Part shown: positions 52,748 through 61,535 of the stretch, in pieces | How the letters are laid out: each line of letters opens with the position of its first letter | How positions within the stretch are numbered: the stretch's first letter is position 1 | From: Methylobacterium sp. Leaf108 | GTDB taxonomy: Bacteria; Pseudomonadota; Alphaproteobacteria; Rhizobiales; Beijerinckiaceae | Length of the DNA: 64,000 nucleotides | Direction: 5' to 3' | Assembly: GCF_001423265.1 (NCBI RefSeq) | Contig: NZ_LMND01000001.1 | Span: 64,128-128,127, forward strand | Notes under the pieces: generated by a model | What the model saw: the letters and a program-made list of their open reading frames with translations, nothing else | What the model was told of the DNA's origin: nothing | Database searches by the model: none | Made by a program: the position numbers and the translations under genes

Positions 52748-54031
52748 TCACGTCGGGCCTCGCGCGATGTCTGCATAGAGGGACAGGATGCGGCTGCGGT
52801 AGCGCTCGACCGAGAACTCGTCCTCCACGAGGGCGCGGGCGGCCCGGCTCATGGCCGCGGCAGGCTCGGCCGGCATGGCGGCGAGCCGCGCCATCGCCGC
52901 CGCGAGGGCATCGGCGTCGCTGGGGGGCACGATCAGGCCGGTGACGTCCTCGCGGACCATCTCCGGGATGCCGCCGATGCGCGTGCCGATGACGGGGCGC
53001 CCGAGGGCGTAGGCCTCCATCAGGCTGATCGGTCCGTTCTCGTACCAGGTCGAGGGCAGCACCACGGCCCGGCTCGACCGGATGGCCTCGTGCAGGCCCT
53101 CGCCCGTGAGGTAGCCGAGGAAGCGCACGTCGCCCCCGGTCTCGGCGGCGAGGCTGCGCAACTGCGGCTCCATGGCGCCGCTTCCCACCAGCGACACCCG
53201 CTGCCCCGCCTTGGCGGCGGCCTTGATGAGCGTGTCGAGACCCTTCTCGGGGCTCAGCCGCCCGACGTAGAGGAACCCCTCCCCCGGCAGATGGCTCGGG
53301 GTGAAGTCGTTCACGTCGACGAAGTTCGGGATGTGGACGAAGCGCTCGCGGGGCCAGCCCCATTCGACGAGCTTGTCGATGTAGAACCGGCTCGGCACGA
53401 CGAAGCGGTCGACGTTGCGATCGTAGATGTCGAGCATCCGATGGATGAGCGTCTCGACCATGACGAGCCCGCTCAGGGCGATGGAATTCTTGACGCAGCG
53501 TCGCACGGCGACGTTGTAGATCCTGCCGCCGCGACAGCGTTCGCAGACCTTGCCCTGACTCAGCATCGTATAGGCCGGGCAGGCGATCTTGAGGTCGTGG
53601 AGCGTCATCACCACCGGAATGCCCGCCTGCTTCAGGAGCGGCAGGAAGGAGGGCGAGATGTGATGGTAGATGTTGTGCACATGCGCCACGTCGGGGCGCT
53701 GCGCGGCGATGAGGGGGCGCAGCTTCGCCCTGGCCTCGAACGAATAGATCAGCGTCGCGGCCTGGCGCAGGGTGCGCAGCATTCCGTAGCTCTGGCCGAA
53801 CTCGATCTCGTCCACGAAGGAGGCTTGCGAGTCGGAGGGCAGGTTCTTGGGATGCTTCATCGCGAAGCTCGTGACGTCCCACCCGGTCTCGCGCATCAGC
53901 CGGTTGTGTTCGAGGAACACGACCTCGGCGCCGCCACGGCGATAGTGGTAGTTGTTCACCGACAGGAGGCGCATCGGCTCGGTGCCGGCATGCGCGCGCT
54001 GCCGCGCGGGCTCGGTCAGGACCGCGGTCAT
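52748..54031 (-). CDS. GT4 glycosyltransferase (second)
   Basis: A 427-residue GT-B glycosyltransferase: MRLLSVNNYHYRRGGAEVVF near residue 20 (R-R-G-G-A-E), ADVAHVHNIYHHISPSFLPL-type DVAHVHNIYHH near 105, and a cysteine-bearing loop VCERCRGGRIYNVAVRRC near 155 typical of a subset of this family. The donor site has FLYVGRLSPEKGLDTLIKAA near 265 and STWYENGPISLMEAYALGRP near 350. ATG 54031 overlaps the deacetylase stop by 4 bases. ATG 54031 is favoured because upstream residues are noise. Confidence 0.92.
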   Translation of the reverse strand: MTAVLTEPARQRAHAGTEPMRLLSVNNYHYRRGGAEVVFLEHNRLMRETGWDVTSFAMKHPKNLPSDSQASFVDEIEFGQSYGMLRTLRQAATLIYSFEARAKLRPLIAAQRPDVAHVHNIYHHISPSFLPLLKQAGIPVVMTLHDLKIACPAYTMLSQGKVCERCRGGRIYNVAVRRCVKNSIALSGLVMVETLIHRMLDIYDRNVDRFVVPSRFYIDKLVEWGWPRERFVHIPNFVDVNDFTPSHLPGEGFLYVGRLSPEKGLDTLIKAAAKAGQRVSLVGSGAMEPQLRSLAAETGGDVRFLGYLTGEGLHEAIRSSRAVVLPSTWYENGPISLMEAYALGRPVIGTRIGGIPEMVREDVTGLIVPPSDADALAAAMARLAAMPAEPAAAMSRAARALVEDEFSVERYRSRILSLYADIARGPT

Positions 54032-54855
54032 GAGTGGAATGCCCTTTCCGGCTCGGCGGTCGTCCCCCCGGCGGCACGGCGAACGGCCTCGGCCACGGGA
54101 ACGATGCGGGCGCCCTGCGTCCCGGCCTCCGCCACCGCGAACCGCAGGAGGTCCGGGTGGCAGCCCCACGGCTCGGGCACCTGCGCGATGCCGTGGCTGA
54201 AGAAGATCAGCCAGCCGCGCTCGCGCACGGCGCGGGCGATCCAGGCCCGGATCGCGGCGCGGTCGGCGAAGCCGTCCGCCAGTTCCACGGCGCGCAGGTA
54301 GCCGAGGTCGATCCTGCCGGCATTGACGCCGGGGACGCCGGCGCGGCAGGTCGCGAACGATCGCTCCAGCTGCCGTTTGGCGCGCAGCGACGTGGTGTTG
54401 AACGGATAGGCGAAGTTGGAGAGCGCCATGTCCGGCGCGAGCCCCGAGAAATGCGCCCGGTTGCGGGCGAGGTCCGCCGCCAGCGCTTCGCGCGACAGGT
54501 CCGACACCGCCCGGTGCGTATAGGTGTGGCAGCCGATCTCGTGGCCACGGCGATGCAGGGCGACGACCTGATCGGGCGATGCCAGCGCCGGTCCGGTCCA
54601 GCCATCGTGAAGATGGCCCGCGCAGTAGAACGTGCCCCGCGCCCCGGCCTCCTCCAGGATCGGCGCGCCGACCGTGCAGGCCGTCTCCAGCACGTCGTCG
54701 AAGGTGAACGAGACCAGCGGCTCGGAGAACCGGACGAGCTGCGTGCGCGTCCGCACGAGCCGGGCCGCCGCGCGCCGGAGGCGCAGTCGCAACGGTTCGC
54801 CGGCCGGCGCGCCCGGACGCTCGGACGGGGTTCGGACTCCGCTACGCTCGGACAT
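54028..54855 (-). CDS. NodB-type polysaccharide deacetylase
   Basis: A 275-residue carbohydrate esterase family 4-like enzyme that removes N-acetyl (or O-acetyl) groups. Motif 1 LVSFTFDDVLETACTVGAPI near residue 47 has D-D, motif 2 GHEIGCHTYTHRAVSDLS near 105 has H-x3-H, and SNFAYPFNTTSLRAKRQLER near 147 and LIFFSHGI near 225 follow. No signal peptide, so it may act on the lipid-linked sugar in the cytoplasm. ATG 54855 is preferred over GTG 54882. Upstream gap of 281 bases to the Wzz-like gene. Confidence 0.9.
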   Translation of the reverse strand: MSERSGVRTPSERPGAPAGEPLRLRLRRAAARLVRTRTQLVRFSEPLVSFTFDDVLETACTVGAPILEEAGARGTFYCAGHLHDGWTGPALASPDQVVALHRRGHEIGCHTYTHRAVSDLSREALAADLARNRAHFSGLAPDMALSNFAYPFNTTSLRAKRQLERSFATCRAGVPGVNAGRIDLGYLRAVELADGFADRAAIRAWIARAVRERGWLIFFSHGIAQVPEPWGCHPDLLRFAVAEAGTQGARIVPVAEAVRRAAGGTTAEPERAFHS

Positions 54856-55136
54856 GGCACGTCGTCCGGGCCGCGCGATCACGGCGGGCGATCTCCCGCA
54901 GGGGGCCGCAAGCGAGAGGCCCGGAGTGGGTGGGGTGCCGTTCGATGGTCGTCGTCATCCGCCTCGCTCCTCTTCTCGCATTCCGCCCGGAATCGTCGGA
55001 TCGTCGCCCCGCGCGGGCCGAGGCCCGGTGCGGGTATAGGGACAGCGACCGGACGAACCCGTCGCGGACATCGGTGCCTCGGACGGCGACACGTCTTCCC
55101 ACCCCGCCCTCGGTCGCCGCCGTTCCCGCGGGCGCT

Positions 55137-56657
55137 CTACGACCGCCGGATCGACAGGGCGCCGGGCATCCGGTTCGGCCGCAGCGTGATCCCGCTCTTG
55201 CGGATGAGGCCCCGCGCGATGGCGATCCCGACCCCGAGGGCCAGCCCCGCCACCAAGCCGACGATGACGAGAAGGAGGGTGCGCGGCGGATACGAACGCC
55301 GCTCCGGCACCTGGGCCCGCGAGATCACGCGGATGTTGGCCTCGTCGATCTTCGTCTGCTCCGAGACCTCCTTGGTCCGGTTGAGGAAGGTCTCGTAGAC
55401 CGAGCGGCTGGCCTGGAGGTCGCGCTCGAGTTCGCGCAGGCGCACGCTGGCATCGTCCTTCGTGCTCACGGCGGCCTTCAGCGTCTCGTATGTCCGCTGG
55501 TTCTCGCGCTCGTCGGCCCGGGCCCGGTCGAGGTCGGTCTTGGCGGCCACCGCGATCCGGCCGAGTTCCTCGTTCAGGGCCCGCCGCACCGTGGCCTCCT
55601 GCGCGGTCATCTCGATCACCTCGGGGTGGCGGCGGCCCCGCGTCGCGGAGAGGTCGCTCAGGCGCCGCTGCACCTCGGTGACCTGGCTGCGCAGGTTCAT
55701 CACGGTGGCGGACTGGAGCGCGTCGGGAATCGCACCGACATCGCCGCTGCCGCGGGCCTGCATGACCTGCTGGTAGCGCGACTGCGCCTGCGTCACCGCG
55801 TTGGCCGCGGCCTGGTAGCGGGTGCTCGCGGCGACGAGCTGCTGCTCGGTGACGCTCGAGCCCACGGCCGAGACGATGTTGTTGGCGCGCTTGTAGCGTT
55901 CGATCCGCTGCTCGGCCTGCTCCACCGCGCTCTTGAGCTCCGCGATGCGGTCGTTGAGCGAGCCGGCGATCTTGCGGCTGACCTCGTCCCGGGTCTGGGC
56001 CGTCTCCGTGACGTAGGCGTCGACGACGGCGTCGGCGAGCCGCACCGCCTTGTCCGGATCGCGACTCGTCGCGCCGATGGTGACCACGTAGGTGCGCTCG
56101 TCGCGCTTGGCGCTGACGACCTTGTCGAGCGCGCGGAGCGCCGTGAGCGCGGGTGCGGGCTGGCGCTGCGGCTCGGCGGCGCCGAACAGGCCGCGCACGG
56201 AGGTCGCGATCCCCGACAGGAGGCCGGGCGACCCCTTCGGGACGAACTCGTCGTCGCGGTCGAGCCGTTCCGCTCTGACCACCCGGTCGAGCACCGAGGA
56301 CGAGGTGATGACGCGGATCTCGTTCTCGACCTGGGCGATGAGCGCGTCGCTGTATTGGCTCGCCGTCCGCAGGCTGCGGTCGGTGACGCGAAGGTCGGTG
56401 GGATCGATGATGAGTTGCGTGAAGGCCGCATATTTCGCGGGCGCCAGGACGCCGAAGGCGAGACCGAGCAGAGCGAACACGAGCCCGAAGACGGCGACCT
56501 GGATCCGATGGCGCCAGACCATGAAGGCGAGCACCATCGGCGTCAGCGGCGGCAGCGTGACGGTGTAGGGTGCCACGGCCGGCACCGCCGCGCCGCGCGG
56601 CCGTGCCGGACCCCGCGCCGGCGGCATGTCCCGCGAGGGCTCCGAATACTTATACAT
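55137..56657 (-). CDS. Wzz/GumC-type polysaccharide co-polymerase
   Basis: A 506-residue inner-membrane protein with two membrane helices near residues 40 to 70 and 465 to 490 and a long periplasmic coiled coil between (IAELKSAVEQAEQRIERYKR, LRELERDLQASRSVYETFLN). The C-terminal helix is preceded by the proline-rich RAQVPERRSYPPRTLLLVIV, the GumC/Wzz signature. It controls chain length and export of the polysaccharide. No Walker A tyrosine-kinase domain is fused. ATG 56657 overlaps the GT2 stop by 8 bases; ATG 56687 is possible. Confidence 0.9.
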   Translation of the reverse strand: MYKYSEPSRDMPPARGPARPRGAAVPAVAPYTVTLPPLTPMVLAFMVWRHRIQVAVFGLVFALLGLAFGVLAPAKYAAFTQLIIDPTDLRVTDRSLRTASQYSDALIAQVENEIRVITSSSVLDRVVRAERLDRDDEFVPKGSPGLLSGIATSVRGLFGAAEPQRQPAPALTALRALDKVVSAKRDERTYVVTIGATSRDPDKAVRLADAVVDAYVTETAQTRDEVSRKIAGSLNDRIAELKSAVEQAEQRIERYKRANNIVSAVGSSVTEQQLVAASTRYQAAANAVTQAQSRYQQVMQARGSGDVGAIPDALQSATVMNLRSQVTEVQRRLSDLSATRGRRHPEVIEMTAQEATVRRALNEELGRIAVAAKTDLDRARADERENQRTYETLKAAVSTKDDASVRLRELERDLQASRSVYETFLNRTKEVSEQTKIDEANIRVISRAQVPERRSYPPRTLLLVIVGLVAGLALGVGIAIARGLIRKSGITLRPNRMPGALSIRRS

Positions 56658-57993
56658 CGGCGTCGTCCGAGGACGTGAGAACCGCATGGCGACGCCCACC
56701 GTCCGATGAGGGCGACGCGAGGCCGCGGACGCCGCCGATCTGCGTGCGGAGCGCATCGCCGTGCCGTTCCGGGCCGGCCGTCGTGTGGCCGGCCATCGTC
56801 ACGCACAGGATGCAGGCACCCAGGGCCGACGCCGTTGCACGTGAAACATCGCTCCTGCCGGACCTCGCCCCTTCCGCGGGCAGGGCCGTCCGCGCCGTGG
56901 CGGGCTCGCCGGACGGCCGCTCTCCGGAGACGGTCTTGCCCGGCACGAAGAGGGCGTCGATCGGCAGGTCCGGCGCGACCCTGGGCCGGAGGAAGCCGCG
57001 CGCCATGCCGAAGGCGTGCGCGTTCCAGGCGACGAAGGCATAGAGGCCGAGGGCGAGCGAGCGGTAGCGCAGGCTCATCCCCGCCACCGGCACCAGGACG
57101 AGCGCACCGAGGGCCGCGAGCGCCAGGGCGGCCGGCAATGCGATCACCGCCAGGAGCCCGAGCGCCCAGCCGAAGTAGACCGCCAGCCACAGCCGGATTT
57201 CCGGCAGGTCGCGCAACGTGGTGCGAAGGTGCGGCTTGCCCAGGGCACCGCGCAGGAGTTCGCCGATCCCGTCGAGGTAGCGGCTCGTGATCCGGCGCAT
57301 CAGCAGCGGGTATCCGCCGATGGTATGGCCGTAATGATCCACGAAGGGTGTGGCTAGGCGATGCAGCGACCAGCCCGCCGTGCGCAGGCGGACGGCGAGG
57401 TCGAACTCCTCGTAGCCGTGCAGGTTGCGATCGCTGAAGTAGCCCACCGACGCGATGGCACTGCGCCGGTACAGGCCGCCGCCGTTGAGCCGGTCGACCG
57501 GGCCCGGTCGCAGGTCCGGCGCGCCGCGGCGGGCACGACGGTCGAACTCGAGGTTGACGACGTTGACGTCGCGCACCGTTCCGCCGACGCCGGCGACGGC
57601 GGGATGCTCGCGCAGGAACGCGAGGGCCGCCACCAAGAACCCCGGGGCGAGCGCCATGTCGCCGTCGATCAGGCACACCATGTCGCCGCGCGCGTGCTGG
57701 TAGCCGAGCTGGGGACCGATGCCGCAGCTACGCGGCACAGCATCCGACAGGCGCGCGACGGCAATGCCGCGCGCCGTCGCGATCGCGACGGTCCTATCCG
57801 CGGAGCGGCTGTCGGCGAGGATCACCTCCCCGTCCGTGACCCCCGCGGCGGCCAGCGCCGCCATCGCGCTGTCGATGGCGCGGGCGATGCAGCGCTCCTC
57901 GTTGAGAGCCTTGATGACGATGGTGACGGACGGAGCGTTACCGGATGTCGGACCGGGCTCCTGAATGTCGTCGTTCCTGTCGGAGCTCATCAT
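56650..57993 (-). CDS. GT2 family glycosyltransferase with membrane segments
   Basis: A 447-residue (from ATG 57993) GT-A fold enzyme. PSVTIVIKALNEERCIARAI near residue 20 begins the domain, VILADSRSADRTVAIATARG near 55, the D-x-D metal site in VCLIDGDMALAPGFLVAALA near 105, and LHGYEEFDLAVRLRTAGWSL near 190 (E-D-like E-F-D-L-A). Two or three membrane helices follow (about 275 to 340), placing it at the inner membrane. A 90-residue low-complexity tail, odd for the family, ends the protein. First gene of the minus-strand run behind an A/T-rich promoter region. Confidence 0.9.
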   Translation of the reverse strand: MMSSDRNDDIQEPGPTSGNAPSVTIVIKALNEERCIARAIDSAMAALAAAGVTDGEVILADSRSADRTVAIATARGIAVARLSDAVPRSCGIGPQLGYQHARGDMVCLIDGDMALAPGFLVAALAFLREHPAVAGVGGTVRDVNVVNLEFDRRARRGAPDLRPGPVDRLNGGGLYRRSAIASVGYFSDRNLHGYEEFDLAVRLRTAGWSLHRLATPFVDHYGHTIGGYPLLMRRITSRYLDGIGELLRGALGKPHLRTTLRDLPEIRLWLAVYFGWALGLLAVIALPAALALAALGALVLVPVAGMSLRYRSLALGLYAFVAWNAHAFGMARGFLRPRVAPDLPIDALFVPGKTVSGERPSGEPATARTALPAEGARSGRSDVSRATASALGACILCVTMAGHTTAGPERHGDALRTQIGGVRGLASPSSDGGRRHAVLTSSDDADV

Positions 57994-58129
57994 CACATCG
58001 GTCCTGCCTAGTGCAACTCTTGCCATCCCAACGGCCTTACGCAAAGCCCAGGATCGAGACGAGGTAAATTTATGCGATATTTCGACCGATCATTGTCGTT
58101 ACTTTGCCGAGTTAAACTGTCGTTAATCG

Positions 58130-58169
58130 GCGTTCACGGGTTCATTTTGTCCATGACTGCCGTGAACGC
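58130..58169. promoter_or_regulatory. Perfect 10-base dyad upstream of the polysaccharide operon
   Basis: GCGTTCACGG (58130-58139) and CCGTGAACGC (58160-58169) are perfect inverted repeats 20 bases apart, within an unusually A/T-rich stretch (58045-58200) just upstream of the GT2-first operon. It looks like a two-site operator spaced about three helical turns centre to centre; a regulator cannot be named. The rest of the region 58045-58306 has no gene. Confidence 0.65.
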
Positions 58170-58306
58170 TCCGTCGTGAGGGTTCGTTTCTCTAAAATGC
58201 GAGACATGATTACCGAGATCCACCGGTCACGGGCCATGGCAACCGGGGTCGCAGGACGGCCGGGCGTGACGGCCGGCTCGCGACTCGCCCGGCCTGGCAT
58301 GAGCGT

Positions 58307-59200
58307 TCAGGGCTTTCGCGCGGTGACGATCCCGGTCAGCACGTCCATGCGGGCCTCGTCGTCGCGATAGTCAGCGGCCAGCGAGCGTCGGCTCCACGCG
58401 AGGTAGTCCGGGGGCGCCCGGTCGACGGGATGCACCTGCGCGTCCCTCCAGCCGTGGCGGGCGAGGGACTCCAGGTAGTCTCGCGGCCGCAGGCGGTTGG
58501 GCTGCCCCGGGAACGTCATGGCGCGATAGAGGGACGGGCCGATGCGGTAGATGCTGTTGGGATCGACGCGGCGGACCCAGCGGGAATGGGTCTGGAAATC
58601 CACCATCGCGATGAAGACCGCCCCCGGCCTCATGACCGGGCCGAGGTCGGCGATCACCGCATCGACGTCGTCGAAGTGCTCGAACGCCGCGTTGCTGACC
58701 ACCACGTCGAAGGTCCGGCCGGCCGCCGCACGCACGATGTCGAAGTCCGGGTCCGTCGCATAGCCGACGCCCGCCTCCCGGCCCTGCGCGAGAGACTCGG
58801 CGACGGCGCGCACGATGGCGGGATCGCATCCGTCGGGGAGCGGCGCCTCGGCGATCATGCGGTAGAAGGCCGAGGGCGTCTGCGCGGCCAGCTCGTTGAC
58901 GTCGACGGCGAGGTAGGACGAAGCGCCGAATCCCCGGAGCAGGACGCCGGTGCCGAGGGTGGCCCCGGGCCCGAGTTCCAGGACGTCGAGGCCACGGACG
59001 CTGCGTGGATGCGTGCCGAGGCGGGACAGGGTGTCGTTCCAATCCTGGACGATCCCGACGACATGCGCGATCGCCTGCGTCAGGTCTTCCGACGCAAAAT
59101 CGGTGGGCCTCCGATAGCCGCCGATGCGGTGACGGGCGGCCGCGAGGCCCATGGCGCCAAGGCCGACACCATGGAAGATCAGGTTCTTGACGGCGTGCAT
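58307..59200 (-). CDS. SAM-dependent class I methyltransferase
   Basis: A 297-residue protein with a Rossmann-like methyltransferase domain: GLDVLELGPGATLGTGVLLR near residue 72 (motif I), YLAVDVNELAA near 95, FDVVVSNAAFEHFDDVDAVI near 165 (motif IV) and MRPGAVFIAMVDFQTHSRWV near 195. The N-terminal MHAVKNLIFHGVGLGAMGLA may be membrane-associated. It probably methylates a sugar or lipid in the polysaccharide cluster. ATG 59200 is chosen over an upstream ATG (59302) that precedes arginine-rich sequence. Confidence 0.85.
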   Translation of the reverse strand: MHAVKNLIFHGVGLGAMGLAAARHRIGGYRRPTDFASEDLTQAIAHVVGIVQDWNDTLSRLGTHPRSVRGLDVLELGPGATLGTGVLLRGFGASSYLAVDVNELAAQTPSAFYRMIAEAPLPDGCDPAIVRAVAESLAQGREAGVGYATDPDFDIVRAAAGRTFDVVVSNAAFEHFDDVDAVIADLGPVMRPGAVFIAMVDFQTHSRWVRRVDPNSIYRIGPSLYRAMTFPGQPNRLRPRDYLESLARHGWRDAQVHPVDRAPPDYLAWSRRSLAADYRDDEARMDVLTGIVTARKP

Positions 59201-59398
59201 CTCGATGTCTCGTCGCTGATGGGGATGCCGGCCGCATCGACGCGTCACGGCCGGACGGGACCGTGCCGTTTCGAGACTGACCCGGCCCTTCGATGGGCCC
59301 ATGCCGCAATCGCCGCGCCGGGACCGCGATGCGAGGATCGGTGCCGGCGCCGGACGGGAATCGCGGTCAAGAAACCGTTGCCGCGATCCGCGCTGCGA

Positions 59399-60703
59399 TC
59401 AGGGACGCGTCGGGTTCGCACCGCTCGCGGCGAGGCCGAGCGCGTCGGCGGTGGCCGGGTCGAAGCCGGGGCCGATCTCGCTGTTGGCCAAGGCGAAGCC
59501 GCCGCTCCCGACGTAGGTCCAGGCGGCCCAGGCGAACCCGTGCTCCTCGGCGAGGTTCCGCATGTCGTGCAGCCAGCGGGTGCGCGCCGCCGCTCCCTCG
59601 TCGGTGCGCTGGTAGGGCGTGAGGTGAGCCCCGAACTCGCCGAGCAGGATCGCGTGGGCGGGCAGCTTTTGCGCCTGTCGCCAGGCGCTCACCCTGCGGA
59701 AGATCGCGTCGAGGGCGGCCCGGTCGAAGCCGGACCGGCTGTAGCGGCGCAGGGCGTCGCCGGCCGCCGCCGCCCCGCCCGCAGCCCGCAGCGCATCGCT
59801 CGGGAGGCCGGCGATCCGCAGAGCGGTGGCCCGCTCCATCGCCGGCGACCCCGCCGGTGCCGGATAGGGCACCGCGTCGAACGGATAGGCCGGGTTGCCC
59901 TGCACGCCCTGGTGCGTGAACTGCCAGGGCTCGTAGCTGTGGAACGTGTACAGCACCGCCGGATCGTCCGCGAAGGGGCGGATGTCGAGGGCGTCCAGGG
60001 AGGCGGCCGCGTTCTGCTCACCGCCACCGAGGACGAGCGGCAGCGTGGTGGAGCCCTGGCGCGCCGCCTGGTAGGCCGCCTCCAGCATCGGCTGCCATGC
60101 GGCCTGCGACATCTCCGGCTCGTTCATCAGCTCGAACGCGAGCCGCGGCGCCGACACCGGGCGCCGCCGTGCGACCAGCGCGGCGAGGCTGGCGGCCGTG
60201 CGGGTCACCAAACCCAGGTAGGCGAGAAAGGCCGGCGCCGTGGCGCCCGCGGTCAGCGCGGTCGGCGTGTAGGCCGGATGCATGTCGCTGGGATGGAGAT
60301 CGACCACGACCCCGAGGCCGTCGTCGAGCAGCGCCTCGACGGTCTCGACGAGACGGCGGTCGATGCGCGCCCGCCTGGCTGCGTCCGCGGCGAGGAACGG
60401 GCCGACGTCGACGGCGAGCCGGACGAAGTCGAACCCGGCCGTGCGGATCGCCCTGCGCTGCGGCCCGTCGAAGCGGAAGCGCGGCCCCGAGAACGGCGGC
60501 TCGGCATAGGAGCCGTCGTCAGCGACCTCGGCCCAGCCCATCGCGTGCGAAACGCCGATGCCGCGCCGGAACACGGGGATGGCGGAGCCCGGCGGCGCCA
60601 AGACCTGGGCGCTCAAGACCGGGGCGCTCAGGGCGGCGGGGGCAAGGCAGGCCAGCCCTGCGAGCGGCAACAGAACGGCGCGGCGGCTCGGAGGGGCGGA
60701 CAT
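59399..60703 (-). CDS. Secreted glycoside hydrolase family 5 (cellulase-like)
   Basis: A 434-residue exported TIM-barrel hydrolase. Signal sequence MSAPPSRRAVLLPLAGLACL with a twin-arginine-like S-R-R. Barrel motifs: FDFVRLAVDVGPFLA near 92, VVVDLHPSDMHPAY near 133 (D-L-H), the acid/base glutamate in LAFELMNEPEMSQA near 188 (N-E-P), YTFHSYEPWQFTHQG near 243 (F-H-x-Y) and the nucleophile glutamate in AILLGEFGAHLTPYQ near 365. It likely trims beta-glucan-type polysaccharide made by the cluster, possibly to release or size chains. 198 bases from the methyltransferase start. Confidence 0.93.
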   Translation of the reverse strand: MSAPPSRRAVLLPLAGLACLAPAALSAPVLSAQVLAPPGSAIPVFRRGIGVSHAMGWAEVADDGSYAEPPFSGPRFRFDGPQRRAIRTAGFDFVRLAVDVGPFLAADAARRARIDRRLVETVEALLDDGLGVVVDLHPSDMHPAYTPTALTAGATAPAFLAYLGLVTRTAASLAALVARRRPVSAPRLAFELMNEPEMSQAAWQPMLEAAYQAARQGSTTLPLVLGGGEQNAAASLDALDIRPFADDPAVLYTFHSYEPWQFTHQGVQGNPAYPFDAVPYPAPAGSPAMERATALRIAGLPSDALRAAGGAAAAGDALRRYSRSGFDRAALDAIFRRVSAWRQAQKLPAHAILLGEFGAHLTPYQRTDEGAAARTRWLHDMRNLAEEHGFAWAAWTYVGSGGFALANSEIGPGFDPATADALGLAASGANPTRP

Positions 60704-60863
60704 GAGGGTCCTGCGATCGGTGGCGGTTGTGCCGACGCCCTATAGGCGGCCCGTGTCCGATAGCGCAACGCCTTGAGCCGCGCGCGGACCCGTCGCCGTG
60801 CGGGCCCGCTCCGCCTATATGGTCGGGAGGCTCGGCGACCGGCGCGCGCCCGGACCGGCGACG

Positions 60864-61352
60864 ATGGCCGGCGCCCTTTCGCGGTCGGAGATGGGCTTGG
60901 GCACACGATACGGCCTGGAGATCCGCGCCGCCGCGGCCGGCGACGCCCCCGGGTTGTCGCAGCTGTTCGACGCCTGCGGCCTGACGCTGTCGGCCCGCGA
61001 CGCGGCGGACCGTCTCGAGACGCTGCGGCGCGAGCAGGCCGCGGCCCTCGTCGCGGTGGAATGGGGGCCGCCCTCCGGGCTCGTGGTGATGAACTGGTAC
61101 CGGACCCTCCTATCCGGCGCCCCGGTCGCCCAGATCACGGTGCTCCTGGTGGCACCCGACGACCGCCGCCGGGGCATCGGCCGGCTCCTCCTCAAGGCCG
61201 CGGCGCAGGCGGCGCGGATGGCGGGCTGCGCCAGCCTGGAAGCCCTGGTCGATGCCGACCGGCCGGAATCGCGGGCCTTCTGCCTCGCCACCGGCTTCAC
61301 CCTCACCGGCCAGCGTTTCGCCAGGCCCCTGCGCAAGGCCGCCCAGCCCTGA
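60864..61352 (+). CDS. GNAT family N-acetyltransferase
   Basis: A 162-residue (from ATG 60864) acetyltransferase. YGLEIRAAAAGDAPGLSQLF begins the domain, VAQITVLLVAPDDRRRGIGR holds the acetyl-CoA loop (R-R-x-G-I-G-R) and CASLEALVDADRPESRAFCL follows, ending with ATGFTLTGQRFARPL. Substrate unknown. Starts at 60798, 60819, 60864 and 60891 are all possible; 60864 and 60891 fit domain limits best. Diverges from the GH5 gene. Confidence 0.85.
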   Translation: MAGALSRSEMGLGTRYGLEIRAAAAGDAPGLSQLFDACGLTLSARDAADRLETLRREQAAALVAVEWGPPSGLVVMNWYRTLLSGAPVAQITVLLVAPDDRRRGIGRLLLKAAAQAARMAGCASLEALVDADRPESRAFCLATGFTLTGQRFARPLRKAAQP

Positions 61353-61535
61353 GCAGGCTCCGCGAAGGCCCTCGCTCGAGCGTATCGGGAGGCCGTCCGG
61401 AGCGTTCTCGGCCCGGCGGCTCGCCGATCAGGGACGGGTCGATTGGAGGTCTCGATGAGAGAGTTTCCCGGAACATGAGGTCGATCGACCGTCACGCGCG
61501 TTCATTGAGAACCCGAATACCGTGAAGGACCGCCC

